Origin: Acidimicrobiia bacterium
GTDB taxonomy: Bacteria > Actinomycetota > Acidimicrobiia > Spongiisociales > ZC4RG35
Reading direction: 5' to 3'
Length of the DNA: 64,000 nt
Assembly: GCA_028284765.1 (NCBI GenBank)
Contig: JANQRA010000002.1
Coordinates: forward strand, 1 to 64,000
Below are positions 10,559-19,326 of the stretch, piece by piece. Positions within the stretch are counted from its first letter, which is position 1; the number at the start of each line of letters is the position of its first letter. Made by a program: the position numbers and the translations under genes. The notes beneath the pieces were generated by a model. That model was not told the origin of the DNA. It worked only from the letters and a program-made list of their open reading frames with translations, and searched no databases.

Positions 10559-11756
10559 AGACGGTAGTACCACTCAGCTGAGATTCGAGGAACTTGCGGT
10601 CTTGTTCGGTAGGCGCCAAACCCACGGCGGTTGTGAAAGCGACTTCAGCCTCAGCGTCTCGGTCGAGTCGACGGAGCAAAGTGCCTCGGGTGGCGTGAAA
10701 TAGGTGGTATTGCTCGAGCCCGTGGATGCCGTCCAGTTGCTGAAGAGCTACAGCGGCGCCTTCTGTCTCGCTGATCGCGATGGCTCGGTTCAATGCGACC
10801 ACCGGAGTGGGCGTTAGCGCAAACAGTTGGTCGTAGAGGATTCGAATCTTGTTCCAATTGGTGTCCTCGATCGAAGCACCGTCGACGTGTACAGCCTGGA
10901 TCGCAGCCTGGATTTGGAACGGTCCCGGCGAGTTCCTACGGATGCAGTCCCGGACGATCTGCTGGCCCTCCTCAATCAGATCTCGATCCCAAAGACCTCG
11001 ATCCTGGTCGCGCAGGAGCGTCGGCTCTTCCTTCGAACGGGCAGGTACGCGTGCCTCGTTGAGAAGCAGCAATGCCAGCAGACCGTGAACCTCGGCCTCG
11101 TCGGGCATGAGGCGGGCTAGCTGGCGGGCGAGAATGATGGCTTCGGCACGAAGCTGTGTTTTGGCGAGGTCGTCTGATCCGGCGTTGTAGATCAGTGACA
11201 GAACGCTCACCACCGAGCGCAATCGCTCTGGCAGATCGGCTTCTCTTGGAATTCGATATGGGATCTTCGCTGCCTTGATCTTGTGTTTCGCCCTGACCAG
11301 GCGTTTGGCCATCGCGGGCTCGCTGGTGAGGAGCCCGCGGGCCACCTCGTCGACGGTCAGCCCGCCGAGCAGCCTGAGAGTGAGCGCCATTTGATCCTGA
11401 GGGCTCAAAGCAGGGTGGCAACAGGTGAATATGAGTCGGAGCCGGTCGTCGTCCACCGGGCCGACGTCTCTCGGGAGTGCGGCGAATTGACTCATGTGAG
11501 TAGCGGCTTCTTCGAGTTCGCTCCCGCGTCCGGTACGGCGCATCGAGTCGATCGCCCGGTTTCTGGCCGTTGTCACTATCCAGCCTGCCGGGTTGGGTGG
11601 GATCCCTTCGATAGGCCAGAGCTCGAGTGCGACCGCAAATGCATCCTGAACCGAGTCTTCCGCCAAGGAGATGTCCCCATACAGACGGGAGAGAGTGGCC
11701 ACAGCCTGACCACTCGCCTCCCGAAAGGTGCGTTCGATTTCTGAGGTGTCGATCAG
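10557..11756 (-). CDS. ECF-type RNA polymerase sigma factor with C-terminal extension, probable CTG start
   Basis: Resembles the ECF group with a long C-terminal TPR-like domain that travels with a YCII/DGPF protein (ECF42-like). Sigma region 2 is seen as LYGDISLAEDSVQDAFAVAL and WIVTTARNRAIDSMRR; region 4 as LTLRLLGGLTVDEVARGLL. The family normally begins with a segment like IERTFREASGQAVATLSRL, and the frame encodes it upstream of the GTG at 11702. No ATG, GTG or TTG precedes that segment. The CTG at 11756-11754, overlapping the YCII stop as CTGA, fits best and gives 399 residues. No anti-sigma gene is seen; in this family the C-terminal extension is thought to regulate. Confidence 0.82.
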   Translation of the reverse strand: MIDTSEIERTFREASGQAVATLSRLYGDISLAEDSVQDAFAVALELWPIEGIPPNPAGWIVTTARNRAIDSMRRTGRGSELEEAATHMSQFAALPRDVGPVDDDRLRLIFTCCHPALSPQDQMALTLRLLGGLTVDEVARGLLTSEPAMAKRLVRAKHKIKAAKIPYRIPREADLPERLRSVVSVLSLIYNAGSDDLAKTQLRAEAIILARQLARLMPDEAEVHGLLALLLLNEARVPARSKEEPTLLRDQDRGLWDRDLIEEGQQIVRDCIRRNSPGPFQIQAAIQAVHVDGASIEDTNWNKIRILYDQLFALTPTPVVALNRAIAISETEGAAVALQQLDGIHGLEQYHLFHATRGTLLRRLDRDAEAEVAFTTAVGLAPTEQDRKFLESQLSGTTV

Positions 11757-12124
11757 GCTCTCACTCGGCCCGTCGCCCGAAACGGACGAACCTCGATTTC
11801 CTTTTGGATCGCGGTCGAGACCTTGGTCGCCCAGTTCAGAGCTTCGTCAATGTCTTCTGCGTTGATCACATAGAACCCGGCAATGTGCTCCTTGGCTTCG
11901 ATGAACGGACCATCGGTGGTGACCGTCTCTTCGTTGTTGTATCGAACGACCGTGGCAGTGTCGGGACCAAAGAGGCCGCCGCCGAATACGAAGGCACCGT
12001 TGTCTTCCATGTCTTGCTCGACGTCGGCAACTCTCTTCATGAAAGCCGCCATCTCATCAGGCGAAGGCGGGCTCGAAGGGGCAGCACCTTCGCCCATGTA
12101 CGTGGCCAGCAGGTATTGCTTCAT
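11753..12124 (-). CDS. YCII/DGPF domain protein
   Basis: A 123-residue dimeric alpha/beta-barrel-type protein. It begins MKQYLLATYMGEG and contains the hallmark TTDGPFIEAKEHIAGFYVI. Such proteins are consistently encoded next to ECF sigma factors of the type found immediately downstream, but their biochemical role is not settled. Its stop overlaps the likely start of the sigma gene (CTGA), so the two are probably co-translated. It is the first gene of the YCII-sigma-ruvCAB-queA run; the 204 bases upstream presumably hold the promoter. Confidence 0.85.
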   Translation of the reverse strand: MKQYLLATYMGEGAAPSSPPSPDEMAAFMKRVADVEQDMEDNGAFVFGGGLFGPDTATVVRYNNEETVTTDGPFIEAKEHIAGFYVINAEDIDEALNWATKVSTAIQKEIEVRPFRATGRVRA

Positions 12125-12328
12125 TTCTCGTTCCTCGTGTTCTTGGTGCGGGCGTTCCCGCTCTCACCATATCTACGAATGGATCACGATCTTTGAGGAC
12201 ATCCCAGGCGGCTTTTTTGGGCAGGCGCGTGTGAGCAGGCCGAAATGCCTCAGCCTGCAGGTTTGGTTCTTGGTTGGTGCCCGCTTTCTCGTTCGACTGT
12301 GCTGGGAAGTGGCGGGGGCAAGTTGCCC

Positions 12329-13420
12329 CTAAGGACTTCGAACCAAGTGTCTCAGGCGTGGCGCGAGCTCTTGTCGAGGCTGGGGGAAGACTGTCCAGTC
12401 AGTCCTGCGGAACTGGAACGCGCCGTCGCGGCCTCTTGTGATGTGCCAACCGTTGGTGTGCAGAAACCTGTGGTGATAGCTACAGAGGAGGATCAGGTTG
12501 TCGAGGTCAGTTGGGCCTCCATCGACCCAATGCTGGATGTGGTGGGCCTGCAGCCATCGAGTGAGGTGACAGCCAGGGAACTGACAACTGCGGCCGTCTC
12601 GATAGTCGAGGAGCTCGCGGAGCCAGCCCGGAATCTGACGGCTTCGCCTGCCGATGCCGACATGCCCGGTCGTGCTGACGGGTCGGGCGGTGGCATCACA
12701 TGCGAGCCTCTTCAGCACGGCCGATGAAATAGGAGCTGTGTTGTCGAGCTCGGCTACACCGTCTTCAGATACAAACACCGTTATCTGCGCCTCCACCTGG
12801 CCGCCGCCGGCCAACATCAACAGAGCCTCGGCAGCCCGGACTGGATATGGATCAAACATGCCAGTTTCGGGATTCGGCGGATGTTGATCAACAATCTCGT
12901 CAATCGCTGAGTCGAGAACCCGACCGGCCTCGCCACGCATCATCCCGTTGAACTTCATCTCTGACGAGTCCAGGTTCCACTGCCGGTAGAGACGGCCAAT
13001 TTCGTCACTCGGTGAGACTTCCGAGTGGGGGCGGGTCCGCCTGGCTTTCAAATCCAGGGCCGCATTGGTGAGGCCGAGCGCTTCCTCGATCAAATCTGAT
13101 TCGGTTTCCTGCGTTGCCATCCTTGCGATGGCTTCGACCTGATCAAGACTGAGGTCACCGTCCGAGAATCGAGTCCCCAGTTCGGGAAGGTCGGCCAGGC
13201 GCAAGGCGAGAGTCGTGATGCGACGGGCTTCCGAGTGCCGAAGACGGAGGCGGGCTGAAACCCAATCGGTGAGAGTGCGGGCGCCGTCTTTCATCCACGA
13301 CTGCCTGCGGTCCACCTCGGCTATGAGACTGCACAGACGGGCTACCGCTGCCGCAGAAAGACTGGCGAATTGATCGATCAGCTGATCGATTTCGTCAGTT
13401 GAAGCTCTCTCCCACTCCAT
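12329..13420 (-). CDS. DUF222/HNH endonuclease-like protein (13E12-repeat type)
   Basis: A 363-residue protein with an N-terminal helical DUF222-like region (SARLRLRHSEARRITTLALR, then DGDLSLDQVEAIARM). Its C-terminal HNH module has CQFPGCHLTRWLQAHHIQHW followed by NLILLCSYHHRFLH, which supplies the zinc-binding cysteines and catalytic histidines. Such genes are repeated in actinobacterial genomes and often suspected of mobility; their role is uncertain. I start it at the ATG at 13420, which follows CAGGGT and leaves the neighbouring gene intact. The longer frame reaching 13678 would run into the gene ending at 13500. Confidence 0.85.
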   Translation of the reverse strand: MEWERASTDEIDQLIDQFASLSAAAVARLCSLIAEVDRRQSWMKDGARTLTDWVSARLRLRHSEARRITTLALRLADLPELGTRFSDGDLSLDQVEAIARMATQETESDLIEEALGLTNAALDLKARRTRPHSEVSPSDEIGRLYRQWNLDSSEMKFNGMMRGEAGRVLDSAIDEIVDQHPPNPETGMFDPYPVRAAEALLMLAGGGQVEAQITVFVSEDGVAELDNTAPISSAVLKRLACDATARPVSTTGHVGIGRRSRQIPGWLRELLDYRDGRSCQFPGCHLTRWLQAHHIQHWVDGGPTDLDNLILLCSYHHRFLHTNGWHITRGRDGAFQFRRTDWTVFPQPRQELAPRLRHLVRSP

Positions 13421-13499
13421 ACCCTGAAGGTACGGAGGGGGTGTGACAGATTTTGGTCCAGAGTGGAACGATTCCAGAAGAAATCTTGAGATTTCGGAC

Positions 13500-14684
13500 C
13501 TACGGGGTGAATCGCCAGGCTTCGATTTCAAAGGGCCGGTCACCGGTCCCGAAGCAGCAGGGGTTACCCCAGACAAAGACCTCCTCGCCGGTCCAGACCG
13601 CATAGCGGGTATCAGTGAGTCCTGGAGCGTCCAACTCTGCGAACTCCAGGGTCGCGGTGAGGATCCAATCAACTCCACAAATGGGCGTGTACCAACTCAG
13701 GCCAGCTGCAACTGGTGGAGCAACGAACTCGCAGCCGTTGATCGGGAGAGTTCCGACGTCCTTCCATTGATCGTCGCCAGGTACCAGTGTCTTGGCAACC
13801 CCGACTTCGCCGCTATCGGTATATGCAAGAAGTCGATCACCAAACCAGACGACCAGACTCGGGGACGCGCCAATGTTGTATTCGGGAGTACTCATGTCCG
13901 CCTCAGGCAGAACGGTCCATCCGCGAGCCTCGAGCCGAGCTCCTCGTAGGGGCACAGGAAGGGGGTAGTCGAGTATCGGGGCGGTGAAAGCGAACACAGA
14001 ACCCCCACCAACAAACAGCCTTCCGAAATCGCCGTCGATGTCAGGTGCCTCGAAGTCCGACCACTCGTCTGACACGGGGTCGTAGGAGGCCATCAAACCA
14101 GCGGACGGCTCCCAGACCAGCAACTCTCCACCCATCCAGACATGCGCCGGATACGGGACCCTCGGACTACCCACCGGGAAGGGCGCGTTTGCGACCTCAC
14201 GCCAGGTGTCAGTCTCTGGGTCGTAAGCCGCACCGTCGGTAACACCAGCCCCGACCACCAACATCTCCTCCCCGGTCCAGACCGCGAGGTGATACCAACG
14301 GGGCGACAAAGGCGAATCCGCAATCATCCGCCAGGTGTTCGTATCCGGGTTGAAGGCTGCCCCATTGTTGAAACGCCCCGTGACCCCCATCTCGTCCGCG
14401 AGGCCACCCCACACGATCATCTCGGTTCCAGTCCAGATCACGCTGTGGCCAGCTCTCGGTTCCAACGGCCCAAGGTCGATTTGGGACGCATCGGACCACG
14501 GCCATGTCGTCGTCGTGGTTGCGGGCGGAATAGTTGTGGTTGTTGGAGCCACCGTCGTAGTTGTTGGCTGAGTGGTGGAGGTCGTGGTTGAAGAAGTCGA
14601 AGTAGTGGTCGTTGTCGGCGCAGCGTCCCCGTTGCAGGCCGCGACGACGAGTGCCAGCGAGAGCAGGATCGATCGTCGTCTCAC
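13500..14684 (-). CDS. Secreted Kelch-like beta-propeller lipoprotein
   Basis: Starting at the GTG at 14684, the protein begins RRRSILLSLALVVAAC, a lipoprotein signal with lipobox VAAC. A long Thr-rich tether (about residues 22-58) follows. The body carries at least five Kelch-like blades: WTGTEMIVWGG, WTGEEMLVVGAG, WMGGELLVWEPS, WFGDRLLAYT and WTGEEVFVWGNP. It is probably anchored outside the membrane with the propeller held away by the linker. Length is 394 residues. Function and ligand are unknown. It is flanked on the same strand by the SRPBCC gene and the HNH gene. Confidence 0.75.
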   Translation of the reverse strand: MRRRSILLSLALVVAACNGDAAPTTTTTSTSSTTTSTTQPTTTTVAPTTTTIPPATTTTTWPWSDASQIDLGPLEPRAGHSVIWTGTEMIVWGGLADEMGVTGRFNNGAAFNPDTNTWRMIADSPLSPRWYHLAVWTGEEMLVVGAGVTDGAAYDPETDTWREVANAPFPVGSPRVPYPAHVWMGGELLVWEPSAGLMASYDPVSDEWSDFEAPDIDGDFGRLFVGGGSVFAFTAPILDYPLPVPLRGARLEARGWTVLPEADMSTPEYNIGASPSLVVWFGDRLLAYTDSGEVGVAKTLVPGDDQWKDVGTLPINGCEFVAPPVAAGLSWYTPICGVDWILTATLEFAELDAPGLTDTRYAVWTGEEVFVWGNPCCFGTGDRPFEIEAWRFTP

Positions 14685-14719
14685 GTTTCGACAACGCACT
14701 TCGCGGGCAGCCGGTTCCT

Positions 14720-15172
14720 TCAGTCCCGGAATACGTCCTTTAGCGCATCGAACTGGGAGCGAAAGGTTCGCTTCGCGAGCATCGGGTAGAGCAGGCCCGT
14801 CCACCCCGGATCGCGTTTGAAAGTCGCCTCAGTGGTTTGCGTGATCTTCGAACCGTCTGGGTGGGGTTCCACGGACACGGTGATCCGTCTGGTCTGGTAC
14901 TTATCGTCCACATCCCAAGCGATCCTTCGATCACCAAGGTCAGCCACCGTCGTCGTCACATTCGAAACGAGAGTTCTCTTTCCCGTAGAAATCGTCTGGG
15001 TGAACTCGAACTGCGAGCCAACCTCCACACCTTCGCCAGCGGTCTGTGCGACTTCAGATACGTTTGCGTTCCAGACCGGGTCGTTGCGGGTGTCGGCGAC
15101 ATAGGCGAACACCTCGTCTGGATCACCTGAAATCGTGGCTGTGACCGTGACCGGTCGAACAGATCGGGCCAT
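14720..15172 (-). CDS. SRPBCC (polyketide cyclase/START-like) family protein
   Basis: A 150-residue protein with the START-like pattern: SGDPDEVFAYVADTRNDPVWN near the N-terminus, strands such as GSQFEFTQTIS, and a long C-terminal helix (LAKRTFRSQFDALKDVF). The fold binds hydrophobic small molecules; no ligand can be read from the sequence. It sits 10 bases downstream of yebC on the same strand and may be co-transcribed with it. Confidence 0.8.
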   Translation of the reverse strand: MARSVRPVTVTATISGDPDEVFAYVADTRNDPVWNANVSEVAQTAGEGVEVGSQFEFTQTISTGKRTLVSNVTTTVADLGDRRIAWDVDDKYQTRRITVSVEPHPDGSKITQTTEATFKRDPGWTGLLYPMLAKRTFRSQFDALKDVFRD

Positions 15173-15182
15173 GCGGATGACC

Positions 15183-15932
15183 CTAGGCGTCGGCGAGCAC
15201 CGCCTCCATCACCGAATCGTCGATGTCGTAGTTGGCAAAGACCTCTTGAACATCGTCCAGGTCATCGAGCGCGTCGATGAGTCGAAGCAGCTTCTTGGCG
15301 TCGGACTCCTCAACTGGCACTGAGTTCGTGGGGAGTTGGGTCACATCAGCTGACTCAACAGTTAGACCCGCTGACTTCAGAGCTTCGCGGACGTCGCGCA
15401 TGTCTGATGCAGCCGTTACCACTTCGAAGGACTCAGACCCGCCGTCCCTCACATCCTCGGCGCCGGCTTCAAGCGCAGCGAGCATGACTTCGTCTTCGTC
15501 GCCGTTGGCGACTATGAGCCCCTTCTGCTCGAAGAGATATCCGACCGAACCTGGCTCACCGAGGTTGCCGTTGTGACGGGTGAAGGCCGCTCGCACGTCG
15601 GAGGCAGCACGATTCCGGTTGTCCGTCAGAACATGCACATACAGGGCGACACCTGCCGGCCCATATCCCTCGTAGAAGAAGTCCTCGTAGACAGCTCCTT
15701 CGACTTCACCGGTGCCACGCTTGATCGCTCGTTCGATGTTGTCGTTGGGCATCGACGCAGACTTCGCTTTGTCCACTGCGGTGGCGAGGGTTGGGTTGAA
15801 GTCGACGTTCCCGCCGCCCTCACGGGCAGCCACCTCGATCGCCTTGGCGAGTTTGCCGAAGAGCTTGCCGCGCTTGGCATCCTGACGGCCTTTGCGATGT
15901 TTGATGTTTGCCCATTTGGAATGGCCAGCCAT
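15183..15932 (-). CDS. yebC: YebC/PmpR family regulatory protein
   Basis: Begins MAGHSKWANIKHRKGRQDAKRGKLFGKL, the signature of the YebC family, and runs to 249 residues as expected. The family has been described both as DNA-binding regulators and, more recently, as ribosome-associated factors that help translate difficult sequences. It follows pdxT by 9 bases. In actinobacteria pdxS-pdxT-yebC next to ruvC is common; here sigma-factor and accessory genes separate yebC from ruvC. Confidence 0.93.
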   Translation of the reverse strand: MAGHSKWANIKHRKGRQDAKRGKLFGKLAKAIEVAAREGGGNVDFNPTLATAVDKAKSASMPNDNIERAIKRGTGEVEGAVYEDFFYEGYGPAGVALYVHVLTDNRNRAASDVRAAFTRHNGNLGEPGSVGYLFEQKGLIVANGDEDEVMLAALEAGAEDVRDGGSESFEVVTAASDMRDVREALKSAGLTVESADVTQLPTNSVPVEESDAKKLLRLIDALDDLDDVQEVFANYDIDDSVMEAVLADA

Positions 15933-15941
15933 TGATGAACC

Positions 15942-16505
15942 TCAGATCGAATCGATCAGCATCTGGTGGATTCGCCCGTCGCCTGTGAGCTCCGGATGAA
16001 ACGATGTTGCCATCAGATGTCCTTGACGCACGAAAACCGGATGATCGTCGATCGAAGACAGAACCTCCACTTCGCCCCCGACCTTTTCGATCCATGGTGC
16101 TCTGATGAACACAGCGTGGAAGGGCGTTTCGAATCCGGAGATTTCGAGCGGAGCCTCAAACGACTCGTTTTGCCTCCCGAACGCATTGCGTCTGACGACA
16201 ACGTCAAGAGCACCGATGAGAGGTTGGTCGCCGTCGGTCACGGCACCCGCCAAGAAGATCATTCCGGCGCAGGTTCCGTAGGTGGGAAGGCCGTCGCGGA
16301 TGGCGGACCGAAGCGGATCGAGCAGACCAAACCGGACCGACATCTTCCCAATCGTCGTTGATTCACCACCTGGAATGACAAGTGCATCGATCTGGTCGAG
16401 TGCGCCTGGCTTCTTCACAGCCAACGCATCGACACCGAGCTGCTCGAGGAGTCGCATGTGCTCGCGCACGTCGCCCTGCAGGGCAAGGACACCGACGCGA
16501 GACAT
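15942..16505 (-). CDS. pdxT: Pyridoxal 5'-phosphate synthase glutaminase subunit PdxT
   Basis: Releases ammonia from glutamine for PdxS. The 187-residue class I amidotransferase has PGGESTTIGK, the nucleophile Cys in YGTCAGMIFLAG, and the catalytic His and Glu in SFHPELT. It begins MSRVGVLALQGDVREH, typical for PdxT. It starts two bases after the pdxS stop, so the two subunits are coupled. Confidence 0.95.
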   Translation of the reverse strand: MSRVGVLALQGDVREHMRLLEQLGVDALAVKKPGALDQIDALVIPGGESTTIGKMSVRFGLLDPLRSAIRDGLPTYGTCAGMIFLAGAVTDGDQPLIGALDVVVRRNAFGRQNESFEAPLEISGFETPFHAVFIRAPWIEKVGGEVEVLSSIDDHPVFVRQGHLMATSFHPELTGDGRIHQMLIDSI

Positions 16506-16507
16506 CG

Positions 16508-17389
16508 CTACCAGCCTCGTCGGGCCAGCTGCTCCGACTCGGACAGGGTCTCGATCTCGAGTCCGGGCATCGCGGCTCCAAGTCCGCGCGAGACTTTCGC
16601 AACCACCTCGGGCTCGTTCCAGAACGTCGTTGCTTCGACGATTGCACGTGCGAAGCCCTCGGGGTCCGAGCTCTTGAAGACTCCCGATCCGACAAACACT
16701 CCATCAACTCCAAGACCCATCATGAGTGCGGCGTCCGACGGGGTGGCGATCCCGCCTGCTGCGAAGTTGACCACGGGGAGTTTGCCGGTCTCTGCGACTT
16801 CCTTGACCAGGTCGTATGGGGCGCCCATGTCACGGGCCGCCGACATCAACTGTTCCTCGCCCATGGTCGTCAGCGACCGCATTTCATTCGTGACCGTGCG
16901 CATGTGCCTGACGGCTTCGACCACGTTCCCGGTGCCGGCTTCACCCTTGGTACGGATCATCGCCGCACCCTCGCCAATCCGGCGCAGAGCCTCTCCAAGA
17001 TTGCGAGCTCCGCAGACGAAGGGCGTGGTGAACGCCCACTTGTCGACATGGTGCTCGTCGTCGGCGGGAGTCAGCACCTCGGATTCATCGATGTAGTCGA
17101 TGCCAAGGGACTGAAGGACTGCTGCTTCGGCGAAATGCCCGATCCGGCATTTGGCCATCACTGGAATGGAAACTGCGGCCTGGATCCCTTCGATCATGGT
17201 GGGATCTGACATGCGGGCGACACCGCCATCCTTGCGGATGTCAGCTGGAACCCGCTCCAAGGCCATTACGGCTACGGCACCGGCCTCTTCGGCGATCTTG
17301 GCTTCGTCGGGGGTGACCACATCCATGATGACGCCGCCCTTGAGCATCTCGGCCAGACCCCGCTTGACGCGGTCGGTTCCTTTTTCCAC
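16508..17389 (-). CDS. pdxS: Pyridoxal 5'-phosphate synthase lyase subunit PdxS
   Basis: Builds PLP from ribose-5-phosphate, glyceraldehyde-3-phosphate and ammonia. The 293-residue (beta/alpha)8 barrel shows [35 protein letters not shown] and [20 protein letters not shown]. The start is GTG with AAGGAG nine bases upstream. A plausible minus-strand -10 element (TACAAT) lies about 30 bases further upstream, in the short gap after pimA. It heads the pdxS-pdxT-yebC unit. Confidence 0.96.
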   Translation of the reverse strand: MEKGTDRVKRGLAEMLKGGVIMDVVTPDEAKIAEEAGAVAVMALERVPADIRKDGGVARMSDPTMIEGIQAAVSIPVMAKCRIGHFAEAAVLQSLGIDYIDESEVLTPADDEHHVDKWAFTTPFVCGARNLGEALRRIGEGAAMIRTKGEAGTGNVVEAVRHMRTVTNEMRSLTTMGEEQLMSAARDMGAPYDLVKEVAETGKLPVVNFAAGGIATPSDAALMMGLGVDGVFVGSGVFKSSDPEGFARAIVEATTFWNEPEVVAKVSRGLGAAMPGLEIETLSESEQLARRGW

Positions 17390-17441
17390 TTCGCGTAGCT
17401 CCTTCTAAAACGCGAATTGTACTGCTCGGAGGTGTTCTCTC

Positions 17442-18452
17442 CTAAGAGAGAACGGATTCGTACAGCTCCTGGTATCTGGCAGCGACGACGTCCCAGCTGA
17501 ACTGCTTGGAATGCTCCTGGCCTGCACGACCCAGTCGGGCAGTCAGTTCAGCATCGTTCATGAGCTCAATCACCGATCGGGCCAGGTCGACGCTCGACCC
17601 GGTTTCGAAATATTGGACAACGTCGGAACCCACGTCCTTGAACGCCGGAAGGTCGGAGCAGACCACAGCGGCCCCGGCCGCCATGCCCTCGACCAGAACA
17701 ATCCCAAAAGACTCGCCTCCGGTGTTCGGGGCGACATAGATGTCCGATGAGTTCAAGACGCCGGCCTTCGTTTCATCGTCGACCCGGCCCAAGAACTCGA
17801 CGCCATCTAGATCACGCCTGCCGCCCATGACCCTCAGCGATGCGTCTGGATGGGCAGCAAGAACGGTCGGCCATGCCTCAATGAGAATGTCCAAGCCCTT
17901 GCGGGGTTCATCTCGACCCAGGAACGACACACTCTTCGGTACCCGATCCAGCCCTCGCTCGTAGGTGCCAACGTCCAGCCCGTTGGGCACCAGTTGATAG
18001 TCGACTCCCTCGAGGACGCGGCCAGCCGTGCGTGAGACAGCTGACACTGCTTTCACGTTTGGACCGAGGAGGCGCCGGAGATAGCCAGAGATGAAGCGGT
18101 ACCCGGCGGCGACGGCTCCCGAGGGATCGGCATGGAAGGTTGCTACCACGGGCTTTCCGGCGCGAAGCGCCGACCAGGACACCGTCGGCATCAACGGTTC
18201 GTGAACATGGAGAACATCAACCGGTGCATCAGCAATCTGTCTTTTCAGGCGAAGGCTCAGCGAGATAGGAGCCATCGATCCGTTACCGGGGACCGACACC
18301 GAGTCCCCGAGATCCAGACCAGCCACGTCCGCCGGCAGGCCGGGCCCAATGACATAAGCGTCGGTGCCGATGGTATCCGCCAAACCGAGCACCTGTGCCT
18401 GAACCCCGCCCGGTTTGGAGAGGTCGTAGGGCGAGACCAGCCCGACTCTCAT
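17442..18452 (-). CDS. pimA: GT4 glycosyltransferase, PimA-like mannosyltransferase
   Basis: Predicted to add mannose from GDP-mannose to phosphatidylinositol at the membrane's inner face. The N-terminal GT-B half begins MRVGLVSPYDLSKPGGVQ. The C-terminal half has FLGRDEPRKGLDILIEAW and PNTGGESFGIVLVEGMAAG, with the retaining-GT4 Glu motif. At 336 residues it is somewhat shorter than mycobacterial PimA. The functional call rests on the operon: CDP-alcohol phosphotransferase, acyltransferase and this gene follow the order of mycobacterial pgsA-acyltransferase-pimA. Its last codons lie in an inverted repeat (17434-17453). Confidence 0.85.
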   Translation of the reverse strand: MRVGLVSPYDLSKPGGVQAQVLGLADTIGTDAYVIGPGLPADVAGLDLGDSVSVPGNGSMAPISLSLRLKRQIADAPVDVLHVHEPLMPTVSWSALRAGKPVVATFHADPSGAVAAGYRFISGYLRRLLGPNVKAVSAVSRTAGRVLEGVDYQLVPNGLDVGTYERGLDRVPKSVSFLGRDEPRKGLDILIEAWPTVLAAHPDASLRVMGGRRDLDGVEFLGRVDDETKAGVLNSSDIYVAPNTGGESFGIVLVEGMAAGAAVVCSDLPAFKDVGSDVVQYFETGSSVDLARSVIELMNDAELTARLGRAGQEHSKQFSWDVVAARYQELYESVLS

Positions 18453-18453
18453 C

Positions 18454-19326
18454 TCAATCCTTGTCCGACGGCCAGTTGGGAACGACCAAATGCCACTGGG
18501 TTGGTTCCTCCCTGATCCGTTCTTCGAAATACCTGGCCATCTGCTGAGTCATGGCCTGGACCTTCTCGGTCTTCGTGCCCTCGGCGGGGACCGGTATCGG
18601 GTCGCCAACGACGATGCGATATCCGGAGTCGGTGAAGTAGGTGCCGACGGGGAGCAGCGGCGCCCCGGTCCGCAACGCCAGAGTTGCCGGTCCTGGCGGC
18701 ATGGTCGTGATCTCGCCGAAGAACTCAACCTTCACTCCCCTGCCTTTCAGATCCCGATCCGACATCAAGGCAACGGCTTTGTTCTGCTTGATCGCCTCTT
18801 CGAGACGTCGCATGACCTCTAGGCGACCGGTGGCAAGCACGATTTCGATTCCGTACGAAGCGCGCATATCGGTGAACCAGTTAGTGATGCGCATGTTGCC
18901 CAGGACCTCGGCAACGGCCACAACCGGGAGCCCAAGCTGCCCGGATACGGGTGCGGCCGCTTCCCAGTTACCCATGTGAGGCAGGGCGTAGATGGCGCCC
19001 ATCCCATCGTCCCTTGCTTTCTCCAACTGATGGAGACCGTCGACTTCCGTCGCTTCGAGCATGGCCGCGATTCGAGAAGGGCGAGCCCAGAGCGCTTCCG
19101 CGTAGTAGCGCCCGTATTGGCCCATGATCTCCCGCGAGGCCGCATCAACGCCATCCGAGGACCCAGTCACCCGTGTGTAGTGCCTCCCCGCCATCTCACG
19201 GCGGCGGCTGTCAGTTGCTGCCCAAGCGCGGCCGAATCGGTAGCCGAGCCAACGCATGGCCGTCTCAGGTAGTAGACCGACGAGACCCACTCCGACTCTC
19301 AGGCCGAGGTAGGCGAGGTAGCCCAT
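18454..19326 (-). CDS. Lysophospholipid acyltransferase (LpxL/HtrB-like), PIM-type acyltransferase
   Basis: A 290-residue membrane-associated acyltransferase of the LpxL/HtrB fold. The segment GAIYALPHMGNWEAAAP fits the HX4D/E acyltransferase motif (H then E). PPGPATLALRTGAPLLPVGTYF is the conserved substrate-side region. Sitting between the CDP-alcohol phosphotransferase and the PimA-like gene, it is the likely counterpart of the enzyme that acylates mannose in phosphatidylinositol mannosides. I start at the ATG at 19326, which overlaps the upstream stop as TGATG; a longer frame to 19377 lacks support. Confidence 0.87.
   Translation of the reverse strand: MGYLAYLGLRVGVGLVGLLPETAMRWLGYRFGRAWAATDSRRREMAGRHYTRVTGSSDGVDAASREIMGQYGRYYAEALWARPSRIAAMLEATEVDGLHQLEKARDDGMGAIYALPHMGNWEAAAPVSGQLGLPVVAVAEVLGNMRITNWFTDMRASYGIEIVLATGRLEVMRRLEEAIKQNKAVALMSDRDLKGRGVKVEFFGEITTMPPGPATLALRTGAPLLPVGTYFTDSGYRIVVGDPIPVPAEGTKTEKVQAMTQQMARYFEERIREEPTQWHLVVPNWPSDKD

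Noticed and set aside
12329-13420. HNH/DUF222 gene as part of a mobile intron or defence system
   Set aside because: The protein type is common as scattered chromosomal copies in actinobacteria, and no repeats, RNA structure or partner genes surround it.
13421-13678. Extended N-terminus for the HNH protein
   Set aside because: It would overlap the neighbouring Kelch-like gene, and homology starts at the ATG at 13420.
17434-17453. Inverted repeat GTTCTCTC-CTAA-GAGAGAAC as a pimA terminator
   Set aside because: It overlaps the last pimA codons and lacks a T-tract; it may only be chance symmetry or a weak pause site.
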